From assembly GCF_028023555.1 (NCBI RefSeq), contig NZ_JAQIOY010000012.1:1-51848 (forward strand): a DNA stretch of 51,848 nucleotides, written 5' to 3'. This DNA is from Thalassococcus_A lentus (GTDB taxonomy: Bacteria; Pseudomonadota; Alphaproteobacteria; Rhodobacterales; Rhodobacteraceae). Under the pieces are notes generated by a model that was given only the letters and a program-made list of their open reading frames with translations, had not been told where the DNA came from and did no database searches. Within the stretch, counting starts at the first letter, position 1. Every line of letters starts with the position of its first letter. Of the stretch, positions 43,436 through 51,062 are shown piece after piece. The position numbers and the translations under genes were made by a program.

Positions 43436-43764
43436 CCTTAGTGGGGAGCAGTCAATTGGCGGCTGCAGAAACTGCGTTAGAGGCAGATCTTGCCGAAATC
43501 ATGCGGACCTTTGAGGTCTGTCTGGATGACGCAAGAGATCGCACGACGGCCGTGAGCAACGAAGGGTTGAGGCCGAGGTTTTTTGACGCAAAGGCTGATG
43601 CATGCGCGCGTATCCGCGACGCAAATCTCAGTTCCGCTTATTCTAGGGCGGGCATCGCAGCCACTCAGCGGGAGCGTCTTGCGATCGAAGCGGATATGGC
43701 TGCTATGACCAATGCGCTTCTTGCTGACGCGCGTGCTGACCTAGGACTTCTCGAGACAAACTGA
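43396..43764 (+). CDS. Probable secreted small protein
   Basis: A 122-residue frame starting with GTG inside the 3' end of the recombinase gene. The N-terminus (V/M)PALRLGRRIAILALVGSSQ followed by LAAA-E has the basic, hydrophobic and small-residue parts of a signal peptide. The mature part is alpha-helical and has two cysteines (TFEVCLDDARD, ADACARIRD) that could form a disulfide. No family recognised. The frame has no ATG before the signal-like segment, so the GTG start is the only way to keep the signal peptide. It would be coupled to recombinase translation. Confidence 0.5.
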   Translation: MPALRLGRRIAILALVGSSQLAAAETALEADLAEIMRTFEVCLDDARDRTTAVSNEGLRPRFFDAKADACARIRDANLSSAYSRAGIAATQRERLAIEADMAAMTNALLADARADLGLLETN

Positions 43765-43802
43765 ATTTGGCGCGATATCGACAATCAGTATAATGTTTGG
43801 GA

Positions 43803-45257
43803 ATGAACGCAGAACTTCCTGATCGGCGGCCGGAGCAATCAAAATCTATCGAGAGAAGTACGGATCGATCACAGCCCACTATCGAGGCGATAGACGAAGA
43901 CCGCTCAGATCAGCGGGTGCGTTTGGCTGAACTGGAACGGCCAGAAGATCGTCGCGCAACATTGGCAGCGCTGGTGCTCGACAATTGGAGCGAAGCGGAT
44001 GGATCAACCACTTGCTTCGGCATCGAGGTTGATCCTGCGATGGTTCCTGAAAAGCTCGTCGATCTGCTGCATCAGGTTGAGACGGCCTGTGGCTTTGATT
44101 TGGTCAACGATGGTTTAGAGCCGGCCGACATCGGAAATTTGCTGCAGGGTCAGTTGGAGGCTTCACAAGCAGAGGCCGCAGCAGAACAGAACGCGATGGT
44201 GTTGGCGCAAGAGACCGCGCGGACAGATCAAGCCGCAGAGCAAAGGGACGCCTACAAACACCTTATTGAAGAACAGGTGTCATCCGGTAAATCGAACGCG
44301 GAAATCATTCTTGCTTTGGCCCAAGACCCACGTGTTCCGGCGACGGAACGGGTTAAACTAGCCCAATTCGCAACAATCATCGAAGTCGCTCAAGAGATCC
44401 CCGCCGACGCAGAGATCATTCTGGCAAGGGTAGAAACTGTCGACCTTTCGAGTGGCGTACCAGATCCCAAACGGTTCGCGCAGGCGTTCATATTCGACAC
44501 CCCCGGCAGCGCTCTGCCATCGGGCGTTTCTGAAGCCACACAAATCGCCGTCGCCGAAGTGTTGGGCATTGAAAGGCCTGAGCTGGATGTCGTGACCGGT
44601 ACGGAGATGATCGACGTTTTTGAAAAAGGCATTGGTACCCGTAGGGTGCGTGATCCCGAGACGGGCGAATTGCGTGAAGAGCCGATTATGCTCGAGCCTG
44701 GTCAGTTCGAAGAAATCCGCGACGGCCAGTCGATTGGCCTGACCGATACTGGCGCGCGCGCCATGCGCTTTGAAGAAGAGGTTGGCGATTTCACCGTGCT
44801 CTTGCCTGAAACGGCAACTGCGGAAGATATGGTGATGTACGGTCTCGCCGGACAAATGATGAGCCAACTGCACGGGGTCAACATGGCCGAAACTATCTTC
44901 CCGGGGCGCAATGTGATGGAACGCGGCGGCGGTACTTTAGACATCCGTATGCCGGAGGACTTCAACCGAACGCAACGGTTGTGTCAGATCTTCTTCGGCG
45001 GGTTTGCGGGCCATGACGGCGAACTACTTAGTCAGTCAGACCTAGATCGCATCCCCTACCTGATGCAGTTCCAAAACGCCAAAGGCGACGCTGCCATCGG
45101 CGATATCAATCCCGAACAGATGCGGGCCGACTATCGACGGCAGGGCATCATCGACGAAGATGGCAACTTTGATTGGGACTTGTTTGCGGCCATGGTCGAA
45201 GCAAACCGCCTTGCTTTGTGGACAGGTGAAGAGCATTTCGGACGCGCGGCGGCTTAG
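43803..45257 (+). CDS. Hypothetical protein, 484 residues
   Basis: An acidic, soluble protein that I do not recognise. The N-terminal 50 residues are charged and low in hydrophobics. Residues ~125-170 are Ala/Glu/Gln-rich and may form a coiled coil. The C-terminal half is globular, with segments such as RLCQIFFGGFAGHDGELLSQ and DFDWDLF-like acidic repeats. No signal peptide, membrane helix, Walker or nuclease motif is evident. ATG at 43803 is chosen over a TTG two codons earlier. It sits alone between the secreted protein and the ParDE pair; a structural or cargo protein of the element is possible. Confidence 0.65.
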   Translation: MNAELPDRRPEQSKSIERSTDRSQPTIEAIDEDRSDQRVRLAELERPEDRRATLAALVLDNWSEADGSTTCFGIEVDPAMVPEKLVDLLHQVETACGFDLVNDGLEPADIGNLLQGQLEASQAEAAAEQNAMVLAQETARTDQAAEQRDAYKHLIEEQVSSGKSNAEIILALAQDPRVPATERVKLAQFATIIEVAQEIPADAEIILARVETVDLSSGVPDPKRFAQAFIFDTPGSALPSGVSEATQIAVAEVLGIERPELDVVTGTEMIDVFEKGIGTRRVRDPETGELREEPIMLEPGQFEEIRDGQSIGLTDTGARAMRFEEEVGDFTVLLPETATAEDMVMYGLAGQMMSQLHGVNMAETIFPGRNVMERGGGTLDIRMPEDFNRTQRLCQIFFGGFAGHDGELLSQSDLDRIPYLMQFQNAKGDAAIGDINPEQMRADYRRQGIIDEDGNFDWDLFAAMVEANRLALWTGEEHFGRAAA

Positions 45258-45320
45258 CGACGAACCCTTGTCAGGCCATAAGAAAAGACACTTGGTTTGC
45301 ACCACAAACTTTTGCCTAAG

Positions 45321-45340
45321 CCTGCATATTCCTGTATATT
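45321..45340 (+). promoter_or_regulatory. Tandem repeat in the parDE promoter
   Basis: CCTGCATATT and CCTGTATATT are adjacent 10-bp repeats with one mismatch, 22 bp before the antitoxin ATG. TATATT may serve as -10. Ribbon-helix-helix antitoxins repress their own operons at such repeats. Confidence 0.5.
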
Positions 45341-45361
45341 GATGACAAGGAGCGTTTCTTA

Positions 45362-45625
45362 ATGTCCAAAACCATGAACCTATCTGTTCGGCTGACAGAA
45401 CCATTGACCGAGTTCGTCTCGGGGCGTGTTGGGGTGCAAGGCGACTATGACAACGCCAGCGAATACGTGCGTGACCTGATCCGGCGTGATCGAGAACGAC
45501 AGGAACAGCGGGCGTTCGAAGCGCTGAAAGCGACGCTTCAAGAGGCCTTTGACCAGCCTGATGAAGCGTCTGTCCCAATGGATTTCGAGACGTTCAAAGC
45601 ACGCCATAGTCCCACCGCCTCATGA
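45362..45625 (+). CDS. parD: ParD-family antitoxin
   Basis: An 87-residue ribbon-helix-helix protein: MNLSVRLTEPLTEFVSGRV is the DNA-binding strand and first helix, and DYDNASEYVRDLIRRDRERQ is the CC2985/ParD signature. The acidic C-terminus (FDQPDEASVPMDFETFK) would wrap the toxin. AAGGAG is 9 nt before the ATG. It overlaps the toxin gene in ATGA, the classic toxin-antitoxin arrangement. Confidence 0.92.
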   Translation: MSKTMNLSVRLTEPLTEFVSGRVGVQGDYDNASEYVRDLIRRDRERQEQRAFEALKATLQEAFDQPDEASVPMDFETFKARHSPTAS

Positions 45626-45936
45626 GGCAAACACGCTACATGCCAGCGGCTCTTGCGGCGTTGGATGACATATATATCTACACTTTGGAAAAGTTTGGGG
45701 CGGACCAAACAGATCGGTACATCGGCGGTTTGTTCGCCGCATGTGAAAACATTACAGACGCCCCGATCCGAAAAATCCCAGAAGCCTTTCAGGTGGAAGG
45801 CAACTTTCGCGCCTATCAAGAGCATTTCATCTATTGGCGTCTGGCGCAGAACGACGACGTGATCATCGTTGCGATCCTACACCAAAGCCAAAACCTGCCC
45901 TTACGTTTGGTCGAGGCAGAAGAGCAAAACGGTTAG
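45622..45936 (+). CDS. parE: ParE-family toxin
   Basis: A 104-residue RelE/ParE-superfamily toxin: N-terminal RYMPAALAALDDIYIYTLEKFG, then IPEAFQVEGNFRAYQEHFIYWRL and VIIVAILHQSQNLPLRL near the end are the ParE pattern. ParE toxins usually poison DNA gyrase. It is intact and coupled to parD. Its stop overlaps that of the convergent 222-residue gene by 4 bp. It probably stabilises the element. Confidence 0.9.
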   Translation: MRQTRYMPAALAALDDIYIYTLEKFGADQTDRYIGGLFAACENITDAPIRKIPEAFQVEGNFRAYQEHFIYWRLAQNDDVIIVAILHQSQNLPLRLVEAEEQNG

Positions 45937-46601
45937 TCTCGCTGGAACCTTTGATGGGCTTCCCAAGCTAGCTTGGCGTCGACCGACTTGTCTTCTGCCA
46001 CTTTGAGCGCTCGCCACGGCGACATGGTTTCAAAATGCTGGCGCAGGCGCATGAGGGAGCGCGTTGCGTCTTCGATGTCTTCATAGACTTTTTCTGTGTC
46101 CTCGTCTGGTCGTTCGCCGCATAGGGCACTGATTTCCTCTTGCGCGCGGTAAAGAGCGGCCTCCGCGTCCATCAGGATCTGATACTCGCGGGGTTGTTTG
46201 GCTGTTTCGCCAACCGCGTCGAATTTTGTGATGGCTTCTGGCAGCGGTCCCGAGAACAGCTCAATTGGATCTTCTGTCCGGAAGCTGGGTTTGTGGATGG
46301 TCAGTTTGACTTGAGTGGACACTCCTTCCCGCACAGGCTCGACGTAGTAGCAATAGGAGCGGTCACTGTGGGCTTCGGCGTCTTCAGTCAGATAGGTGGA
46401 GCCGCCTCTGTCTTTCAGTACCGCAATGATGGCAGCCGCAAAATCCGCCGCTTCAAACCGGGGCAGATCCCACGCGAGGCGCTGTGCCATCGCGATGTGA
46501 CGAACAAGGCCATTCGGTCCTTCGGGATACCCGTCGTGGTGCTGATAGATGTCGAAACTGTCGTTCTCGTCAGAAACAGTAATGGTCGCGCGGGTGGACA
46601 T
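45933..46601 (-). CDS. Hypothetical phage/plasmid-type protein, 222 residues
   Basis: Begins MSTRATITVSDENDSFDIYQ and continues HHDGYPEGPNG, a start I associate with a family of phage and plasmid proteins of unknown function. The C-terminal third is charged and helical. Cytosolic. It is last in a leftward gene set that includes the C5-methyltransferase and DUF3768, beginning 12 bp after the methyltransferase stop. No catalytic motif recognised. Confidence 0.75.
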   Translation of the reverse strand: MSTRATITVSDENDSFDIYQHHDGYPEGPNGLVRHIAMAQRLAWDLPRFEAADFAAAIIAVLKDRGGSTYLTEDAEAHSDRSYCYYVEPVREGVSTQVKLTIHKPSFRTEDPIELFSGPLPEAITKFDAVGETAKQPREYQILMDAEAALYRAQEEISALCGERPDEDTEKVYEDIEDATRSLMRLRQHFETMSPWRALKVAEDKSVDAKLAWEAHQRFQRD

Positions 46602-46613
46602 TATTTCTTGGGA

Positions 46614-47510
46614 TTAGAGGCTTTCTTCGAAGGCTTCGATAAAACTGGCCGCGACCTGCGGCACGATCGCATTGCCGTAGGCGCGCAATCGTCCCACGCG
46701 GTTGGATACCCCATGAGCCAGCGGGCGAAGGCCGGGTTCAACCGATCGCCAACGACCGTCCCGGCACCAGATCCACTCAGGCTCTCGCCATGGGCAGCGG
46801 TCCAAACCTGACGTCCCAAGAGCCCGTTGATCGGCACGAGGCTTTCGCGGCCGTCCTTGTGATCGCGTGCCGTGGGCGTCGCCCAGCCCGACATCATCGC
46901 CTGGTCTTGCAGGTTGATCTGCCGGTGCGCTTTCTGTCGCTTGTAGAATTGCCGCGGCGTCCGACAACTCGCTGTCGCCGAATGCGCCATTGGCGTCCGC
47001 CATCCGGCGCGTGGCCCCGAACCAGAGCCTTTGGCGGATATGCGGCGCGGCAAGGCCCGCAGCGCAGAGATCTGTCGCCCCGACGGCGTAACCCGCGCCT
47101 TCCAAGTCAGCCGATACAAGGTCGAACCAGTCGAGGGCAGCTTTCGCCGCAACCTGCTCTCCAAACAGCGTTGCAGGTTTGAGGGCTTTGATGAGTTCGA
47201 ACCAGACCGGCCAGAGGTGGCGATCGTCGTCGAAGGCCTTTTGTTGGCCCGAGTTTGAGAATGGCTGGCACGGGCAGGAGCCCGTCCAGACGGGCCTGTT
47301 GTCCGTCCATCCTGCCGCTCGGAGCGCGAGGCTCCAACCGCCGATCCCGGCGAAGAAATGGAGTTGGGTGTATTGTGTGAGGTCATTAGGAGAAATGTCA
47401 CGAATATCGCGGGTGTCGACCACGCCCGGCGCGATATGGCCCGCGTCGATCAGGTTTTGCAGCCATTGCGCGGCGTAAGGGTCGGTGTCGTTATACCAAG
47501 CCACCATCAA
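46614..47510 (-). CDS. Phage-type C5-cytosine DNA methyltransferase
   Basis: A 298-residue Dcm-family enzyme that methylates cytosine at C5 using S-adenosylmethionine. Motif I is LHFFAGIGGWSLAL (50-63), motif IV GSCPCQPFS with catalytic C81, motif VI GEQV in place of ENV, motif VIII RQRLWF, and motifs IX-X RLRAYGNAIVPQVAAS at the C-terminus. The protein is short, with a small target-recognition region, as in phage methyltransferases. It overlaps DUF3768 by 4 bp. The target sequence cannot be read; whether it protects against the NaeI-like enzyme 3.5 kb away is open. Confidence 0.92.
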   Translation of the reverse strand: MMVAWYNDTDPYAAQWLQNLIDAGHIAPGVVDTRDIRDISPNDLTQYTQLHFFAGIGGWSLALRAAGWTDNRPVWTGSCPCQPFSNSGQQKAFDDDRHLWPVWFELIKALKPATLFGEQVAAKAALDWFDLVSADLEGAGYAVGATDLCAAGLAAPHIRQRLWFGATRRMADANGAFGDSELSDAAAILQATESAPADQPARPGDDVGLGDAHGTRSQGRPRKPRADQRALGTSGLDRCPWREPEWIWCRDGRWRSVEPGLRPLAHGVSNRVGRLRAYGNAIVPQVAASFIEAFEESL

Positions 47511-47878
47511 TATTCGGAGGCGAGAAGGATTGTCATGACCCGCCGCGTCACCTCCGGATCCGCCGGATTGGGAGAGCCGTATTCCATGTTTTCGTCATAG
47601 GCGTCGATCTTGAAAAACACCGTCTCGCCTGCGATTTGTACGGATCCGAATTCGTGAGTCCCGTATGGATCATTGTCCTCGGTGAAGTCATCGAAGTCGC
47701 GGATCGCGAGCAGCACCTGCGCGAGCGTATTGCCCGCGAGCGCGTTCACCCCTTGGGTCATCAGCACTTGCCCACCTTCAAAGCTGCGGCGGAGCTTGTC
47801 ATTGAGGTCGCGGATCGCGGCGGTTTCGTCTTTGAGATCGTCTGGGCATTCTGTCATGCATCGGTGGGTTAGTGTCAT
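47507..47878 (-). CDS. DUF3768 family protein
   Basis: A 123-residue protein with the DUF3768 pattern: IRDLNDKLRRSFEGGQVLMT, AIRDFDDFTEDNDPYGTHEFG, VFFKIDAYDENMEYGSPNPADPEVTRRVMTILLA. The family is common on alphaproteobacterial plasmids and integrative elements; its function is unknown. ATG at 47878 is used because its first bases overlap the stop of the upstream small frame; an ATG at 47857 is possible. It overlaps the methyltransferase start by 4 bp. Confidence 0.85.
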   Translation of the reverse strand: MTLTHRCMTECPDDLKDETAAIRDLNDKLRRSFEGGQVLMTQGVNALAGNTLAQVLLAIRDFDDFTEDNDPYGTHEFGSVQIAGETVFFKIDAYDENMEYGSPNPADPEVTRRVMTILLASEY

Positions 47879-48090
47879 ATCCAGATTATCGGCGTTCCAA
47901 AATCTCTCCAGCTTTGCACAACCGTTCTGAGTGGCACTGGCCCTTTGTCATCGGTTTGCGCCAGATCAGACACTCTGAAGTCTGCCGCGCCCTGTCTGTC
48001 TTCAAGGATTTGCCCCTGCGGGTTCCTCCTTGACGCCAGCCTCTTGGAGCGCAGCGCGTCTTTGGTGTCTTTATTCACTAACCCAAACAA
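47875..48090 (-). CDS. Possible small protein, 71 residues
   Basis: A basic 71-residue frame (NKDTKDALRSKRLASRR near the start, then ILEDRQGAADFRVSDLAQ). It has only TTG or GTG starts (48090, or 48078 GTG). Its stop overlaps the DUF3768 ATG by 4 bp, like the next two junctions, which is the main reason to think it is real. No family recognised. Confidence 0.35.
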   Translation of the reverse strand: MFGLVNKDTKDALRSKRLASRRNPQGQILEDRQGAADFRVSDLAQTDDKGPVPLRTVVQSWRDFGTPIIWI

Positions 48091-48093
48091 GAC

Positions 48094-48405
48094 ATGACCA
48101 CATCACGCGACCAGCTTCATCAAAACTGCCTTGCCATCGCTTATGTATTGGAAAGCAATACCGAAAATACCATTTCTGATTTTCTCGACGATGCCTTGAG
48201 CATCGAATACACCGTGGACGGACGCAAGAAATTCCTCGGCGCTGAAATCCTTGTCGCCTTTGGTGGTCCAACGATCTGGGTCAACACGCGAACCGACACG
48301 ATCGAAGGCTCTTGGGGCGATACAACAGTCAACATGCGGTACTACGACGCTCAAGACCTGCAGGCATACTGCCAAGATCTCTTTGACGCCAGTTCAGGGC
48401 ATTGA
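48094..48405 (+). CDS. Hypothetical mobile-element protein, 103 residues
   Basis: A 103-residue acidic cytosolic protein. VDGRKKFLGAEILVAFGGPT and the following IWVNTRTDTIEGSWGD resemble small proteins seen in phages and plasmids, function unknown to me. It is the only rightward gene in the 45.9-51.8 kb stretch. Its start is divergent from the DUF3768 set, and its end overlaps the membrane-protein gene by 12 bp. Short, acidic and set apart in this way, it could be an inhibitor type protein (anti-restriction or similar), but that is speculation. Confidence 0.65.
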   Translation: MTTSRDQLHQNCLAIAYVLESNTENTISDFLDDALSIEYTVDGRKKFLGAEILVAFGGPTIWVNTRTDTIEGSWGDTTVNMRYYDAQDLQAYCQDLFDASSGH

Positions 48406-49440
48406 CCGCCGGCGACCAAGCAGCAGAGCTGGGCCAAAGAGCGCGCCCAGCTCGAGGCTGATCGCCAGAAACAAAGGCAGCAGGATTTCGCGGCCTTGGC
48501 CAAAGACCCCAAGCCGTTCGAAGGTCACCACCATCCGCGCCAACAAATCAGACGCGCCTTGGGTGGCGTCCGTCAGGTCTTCGATCCGTTCCAAAACCGC
48601 CTGCGCCTCGGCCTGTGCGTTCAGGAAGGCAACCTCAATCTCAGCCGCCAAAGGCCCACAGCCACCCCGGTCGCATTCGGTGCGCCACGCATCATTCAAA
48701 CGCTCAGCCTCTGCCAAACGCCGCGTGTGTTCGCCGCGCAGTGTCTCCAACGTCGCGGTTTGCACCCGTTCATCGGCGTTCATCTCAGCCCCTAGGAGGA
48801 AGGACGATGACAAAATCGCTGTCGACGACAGCACGGACACCGGCGACAGCAGGAACGCCACCGCAAAGCCCACTAACGCTTTCGCAAAATGCCGCCGAGC
48901 CAACAGCGCAAAGCCAGCCGCCACCAAAAACGGCCGCATCAAATCAAGCGCCATCAAACCGACGACAAAAGCTGCCCGAAACTGATCCGCCTCGCGTCCG
49001 AGCTCCCACGCGAAACTCGCGTTGAGCGTAATCAACGCCGCGATCAATCCGATGCAGGCTAAGGCTTGCATCATGCCGATCGCTGCATTCTGGAACTTGT
49101 CCAACGCATGATACTGAACGGGCTGCGCAACATGTGGCGTTAAAAGCGGTAATGTTTTCAGCGGCTCTGCAAGAGGCGCAAATCTCTGCGCGGGAGGTTG
49201 CGCGGTCATGCGCCACAGCTGTGCATCCTTGTCGAAGGCTATCACGCCTTTGCGCTTGATAGACTGCAAAACCCGGTGCGCCATTTCTGGTGAGACCTGG
49301 GTTTGAAGCACGACGCACAAAGCATCGGCGAAGTCTGATTTAGCGAATGTAGGCGACATCGCGGACAAAGCGGCGTTCACATCGGAATGGGACAAGACCA
49401 TGCCCATGACGGTTTGGCTAAAGTCAGTTTGGTTGGTCAC
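48394..49440 (-). CDS. Four-helix membrane protein coupled to primase-like gene
   Basis: A 348-residue protein, family unknown to me. Residues 1-110 form a soluble region (SQTVMGMVLSHSDVNAAL, then VLQSIKRKGVIAFDKDAQLW, possibly a winged helix). Then come helices at about 125-150, 158-180, 185-215 and the C-terminal 315-340. Between the third and fourth is a long helical segment (DERVQTATLETLRGEHTRRL and on) containing two Cys (ECDRGGCG). The GTG start at 49440 has a perfect AGGAGG 6 nt upstream and overlaps the primase stop as GTGA, so it replaces longer ATG options (49464, 49557). Confidence 0.7.
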   Translation of the reverse strand: MTNQTDFSQTVMGMVLSHSDVNAALSAMSPTFAKSDFADALCVVLQTQVSPEMAHRVLQSIKRKGVIAFDKDAQLWRMTAQPPAQRFAPLAEPLKTLPLLTPHVAQPVQYHALDKFQNAAIGMMQALACIGLIAALITLNASFAWELGREADQFRAAFVVGLMALDLMRPFLVAAGFALLARRHFAKALVGFAVAFLLSPVSVLSSTAILSSSFLLGAEMNADERVQTATLETLRGEHTRRLAEAERLNDAWRTECDRGGCGPLAAEIEVAFLNAQAEAQAVLERIEDLTDATQGASDLLARMVVTFERLGVFGQGREILLPLFLAISLELGALFGPALLLGRRRSMP

Positions 49441-50561
49441 AGCAGCCTCCTTTGGCGCAGCCATTGAAGTTGTTCGGTGGAGAAATCGGCGAGGTCTTGG
49501 ACCGAAGTGGGCAGATACACATCGCCTTGGCGATTGCGCCCAACGGGCGCGTCCCAATCGAAGATTTCCGCTTCAAGCCCAGCTTTGCGCAAGGTTTGCG
49601 CGGCCTTTTTGGCTCCGGTGCGACCGGCGTCATCACGATCAAATGCGATGCGCACTCGCTTCGCGCCACGCGCATCTGCCATGGTTTTCAACTTGTCGGC
49701 TTGAGCGTCGGAAAGGCTAGCGCCAAAGCTGCCGACAACGTTGCGCAAACCAGCTTCGACGGCCTTGGCTACATCGAAAGGACCCTCTGTCAGTATGATC
49801 GTGCCGGTCTCTTGGATCTGATCTGCAGCGTCTTCATGTAGCCAGATGAGTTCTTGTGCGTAGAGCTCGTCAGATTTGTGAAAACCCTGGTAGAAAAGAT
49901 ACTTGGGTTCGGCATCCTCAATGGAACGGCCAAGATGGCTGAGGATCACCCGGGTTCGACGGTCGTCTTGTGACACAGCACGTGCATCTGCGACCTGAAA
50001 CACGATCCGATCTTTCAGAGGCGACCGTCCTTGCGGCAGGAAGCCGATCCCGAGCAAATCGCAGGTTTCCTCAGATATCCCGCGCGCCGCGATCGTGTCG
50101 TGATAGGCGCACATCTTGAGCAAGTCCTGCCGGATCGGCGCATTGCGTGGCGCACCCCCTGCGCAGTCCGGCGCAACCGCATGCGCGGCCCGTGCTTGGG
50201 TGCGCTGGCGAGTCTGTGTGACAGGCTGCGCTAGGTCAATTGATGCAGTGGCCCAGCGGCGTTCGAGGATTATGCGTCCTGCTTCGTAGCAGTTTCCACC
50301 TTCCATGCGCTGGATCAGCTCAATCGGTCCTCCGCCTTCACCGATCGAAAAATCATACCAAAGCCCACCAGGACCCATGTGAAAACTCGGAGTCATTTCG
50401 TCGTGAAAAGGCGAGTAGGCCCACCAGTCGTTCTGCTTGCTCTTCTTCTCACACTTGCGCAGACCAAGCGCGGCAAACATGGTCGGCCAGTCGATAGATG
50501 CGCGTATCTCGTCAAGATGGCGGGATTCGAGCCGAGGCGGTTGTGGGTTCACTTTGTTCAT
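49437..50561 (-). CDS. Toprim-domain primase-like protein with degenerate zinc site
   Basis: A 374-residue protein related to DnaG-type primases. The N-terminal CHC2-like region reads AYSPFHDEMTPSFHMGPGGL and then WYDFSIGEGGGPIELIQ: the His is kept but the zinc cysteines are replaced (Ser for the first Cys, Tyr-Asp for the second pair). The Toprim domain has the catalytic Glu in IILTEGPFDVAKA and the DxD in RIAFDRDDAGRTGA. No helicase domain. ATG at 50561 is chosen; a GTG at 50585 is in frame, and neither has a good ribosome site. Such proteins occur on plasmids, phages and integrative elements. Followed by a coupled membrane-protein gene. Confidence 0.85.
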   Translation of the reverse strand: MNKVNPQPPRLESRHLDEIRASIDWPTMFAALGLRKCEKKSKQNDWWAYSPFHDEMTPSFHMGPGGLWYDFSIGEGGGPIELIQRMEGGNCYEAGRIILERRWATASIDLAQPVTQTRQRTQARAAHAVAPDCAGGAPRNAPIRQDLLKMCAYHDTIAARGISEETCDLLGIGFLPQGRSPLKDRIVFQVADARAVSQDDRRTRVILSHLGRSIEDAEPKYLFYQGFHKSDELYAQELIWLHEDAADQIQETGTIILTEGPFDVAKAVEAGLRNVVGSFGASLSDAQADKLKTMADARGAKRVRIAFDRDDAGRTGAKKAAQTLRKAGLEAEIFDWDAPVGRNRQGDVYLPTSVQDLADFSTEQLQWLRQRRLL

Positions 50562-50598
50562 GGGGCAGGCTTGGAGGAAGAGCACGACCCGACATAGG

Positions 50599-50612
50599 GA
50601 CGGAACTCCGCC
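50599..50612 (+). repeat. Motif copy 3 of 3
   Basis: GACGGAACTCCGCC is identical to the first 14 bases of copy 1. GGTGGCTCTCATG follows at 50617-50629, close to the GGTGGCTTCATG that follows copy 2, so copies 2 and 3 share two blocks. It lies just upstream of the primase-like gene on the opposite strand. Confidence 0.4.
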
Positions 50613-51062
50613 TTCCGGTGGCTCTCATGCTAAGCGATCCTCAAACGCGGCCAAGGAAAACAAAGACTTGTGCAGGGCTTTAAACCCGAGGCTCATTGAA
50701 AATCGAATGGGCAAAGCCCCACTCACGCTGCGCAGCAGCAAAGCTGATTTTTTCCTCAAAGCGGAACGCGATGTTTATCTGGCAGAGCCACAGCGGCAGC
50801 GCTTTTGCGCCGCGCAAGTTTGCATGTCTGCACAAACAGCCCGGTCGCAGAGCGAACCGAGGCCGATTTGATGCGACATGCAACTTGCCAAGGGAGGGCC
50901 CTTGGAACCCCGAAACTAAGCGGTGAATGCAAATGCAGCGACCGTGAGCTCCCGCGGACATTGGTCGTTTACTGCTGCACCAAAAAGAGCTGCGCAAACT
51001 GCGAAAACGACCTTTAACCCCAATTCTCAGTCTTCGGTCAGGCGCTCGTCGCTAAGGTGGGG
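50613..51062. other. Gap of about 450 bp with no recognised gene
   Basis: Between the primase-like gene and the NaeI-type gene. Short open frames exist on both strands, but none has a plausible composition, ribosome site or family. The region probably carries the leftward promoter of the primase-like gene and the end of the restriction gene transcript. I see no strong hairpin with a U-tract. Confidence 0.5.

Noticed and set aside
46601..47401. Overlapping minus-strand frame of 266 codons
   Set aside because: The other frame on this strand carries all C5-methyltransferase motifs; this one is Ser/Arg-rich and featureless.
50680..50997. Possible gene on the minus strand in the 450-bp gap
   Set aside because: Cys/Arg/His-rich composition, no ribosome site and no family; similar frames exist on the other strand.
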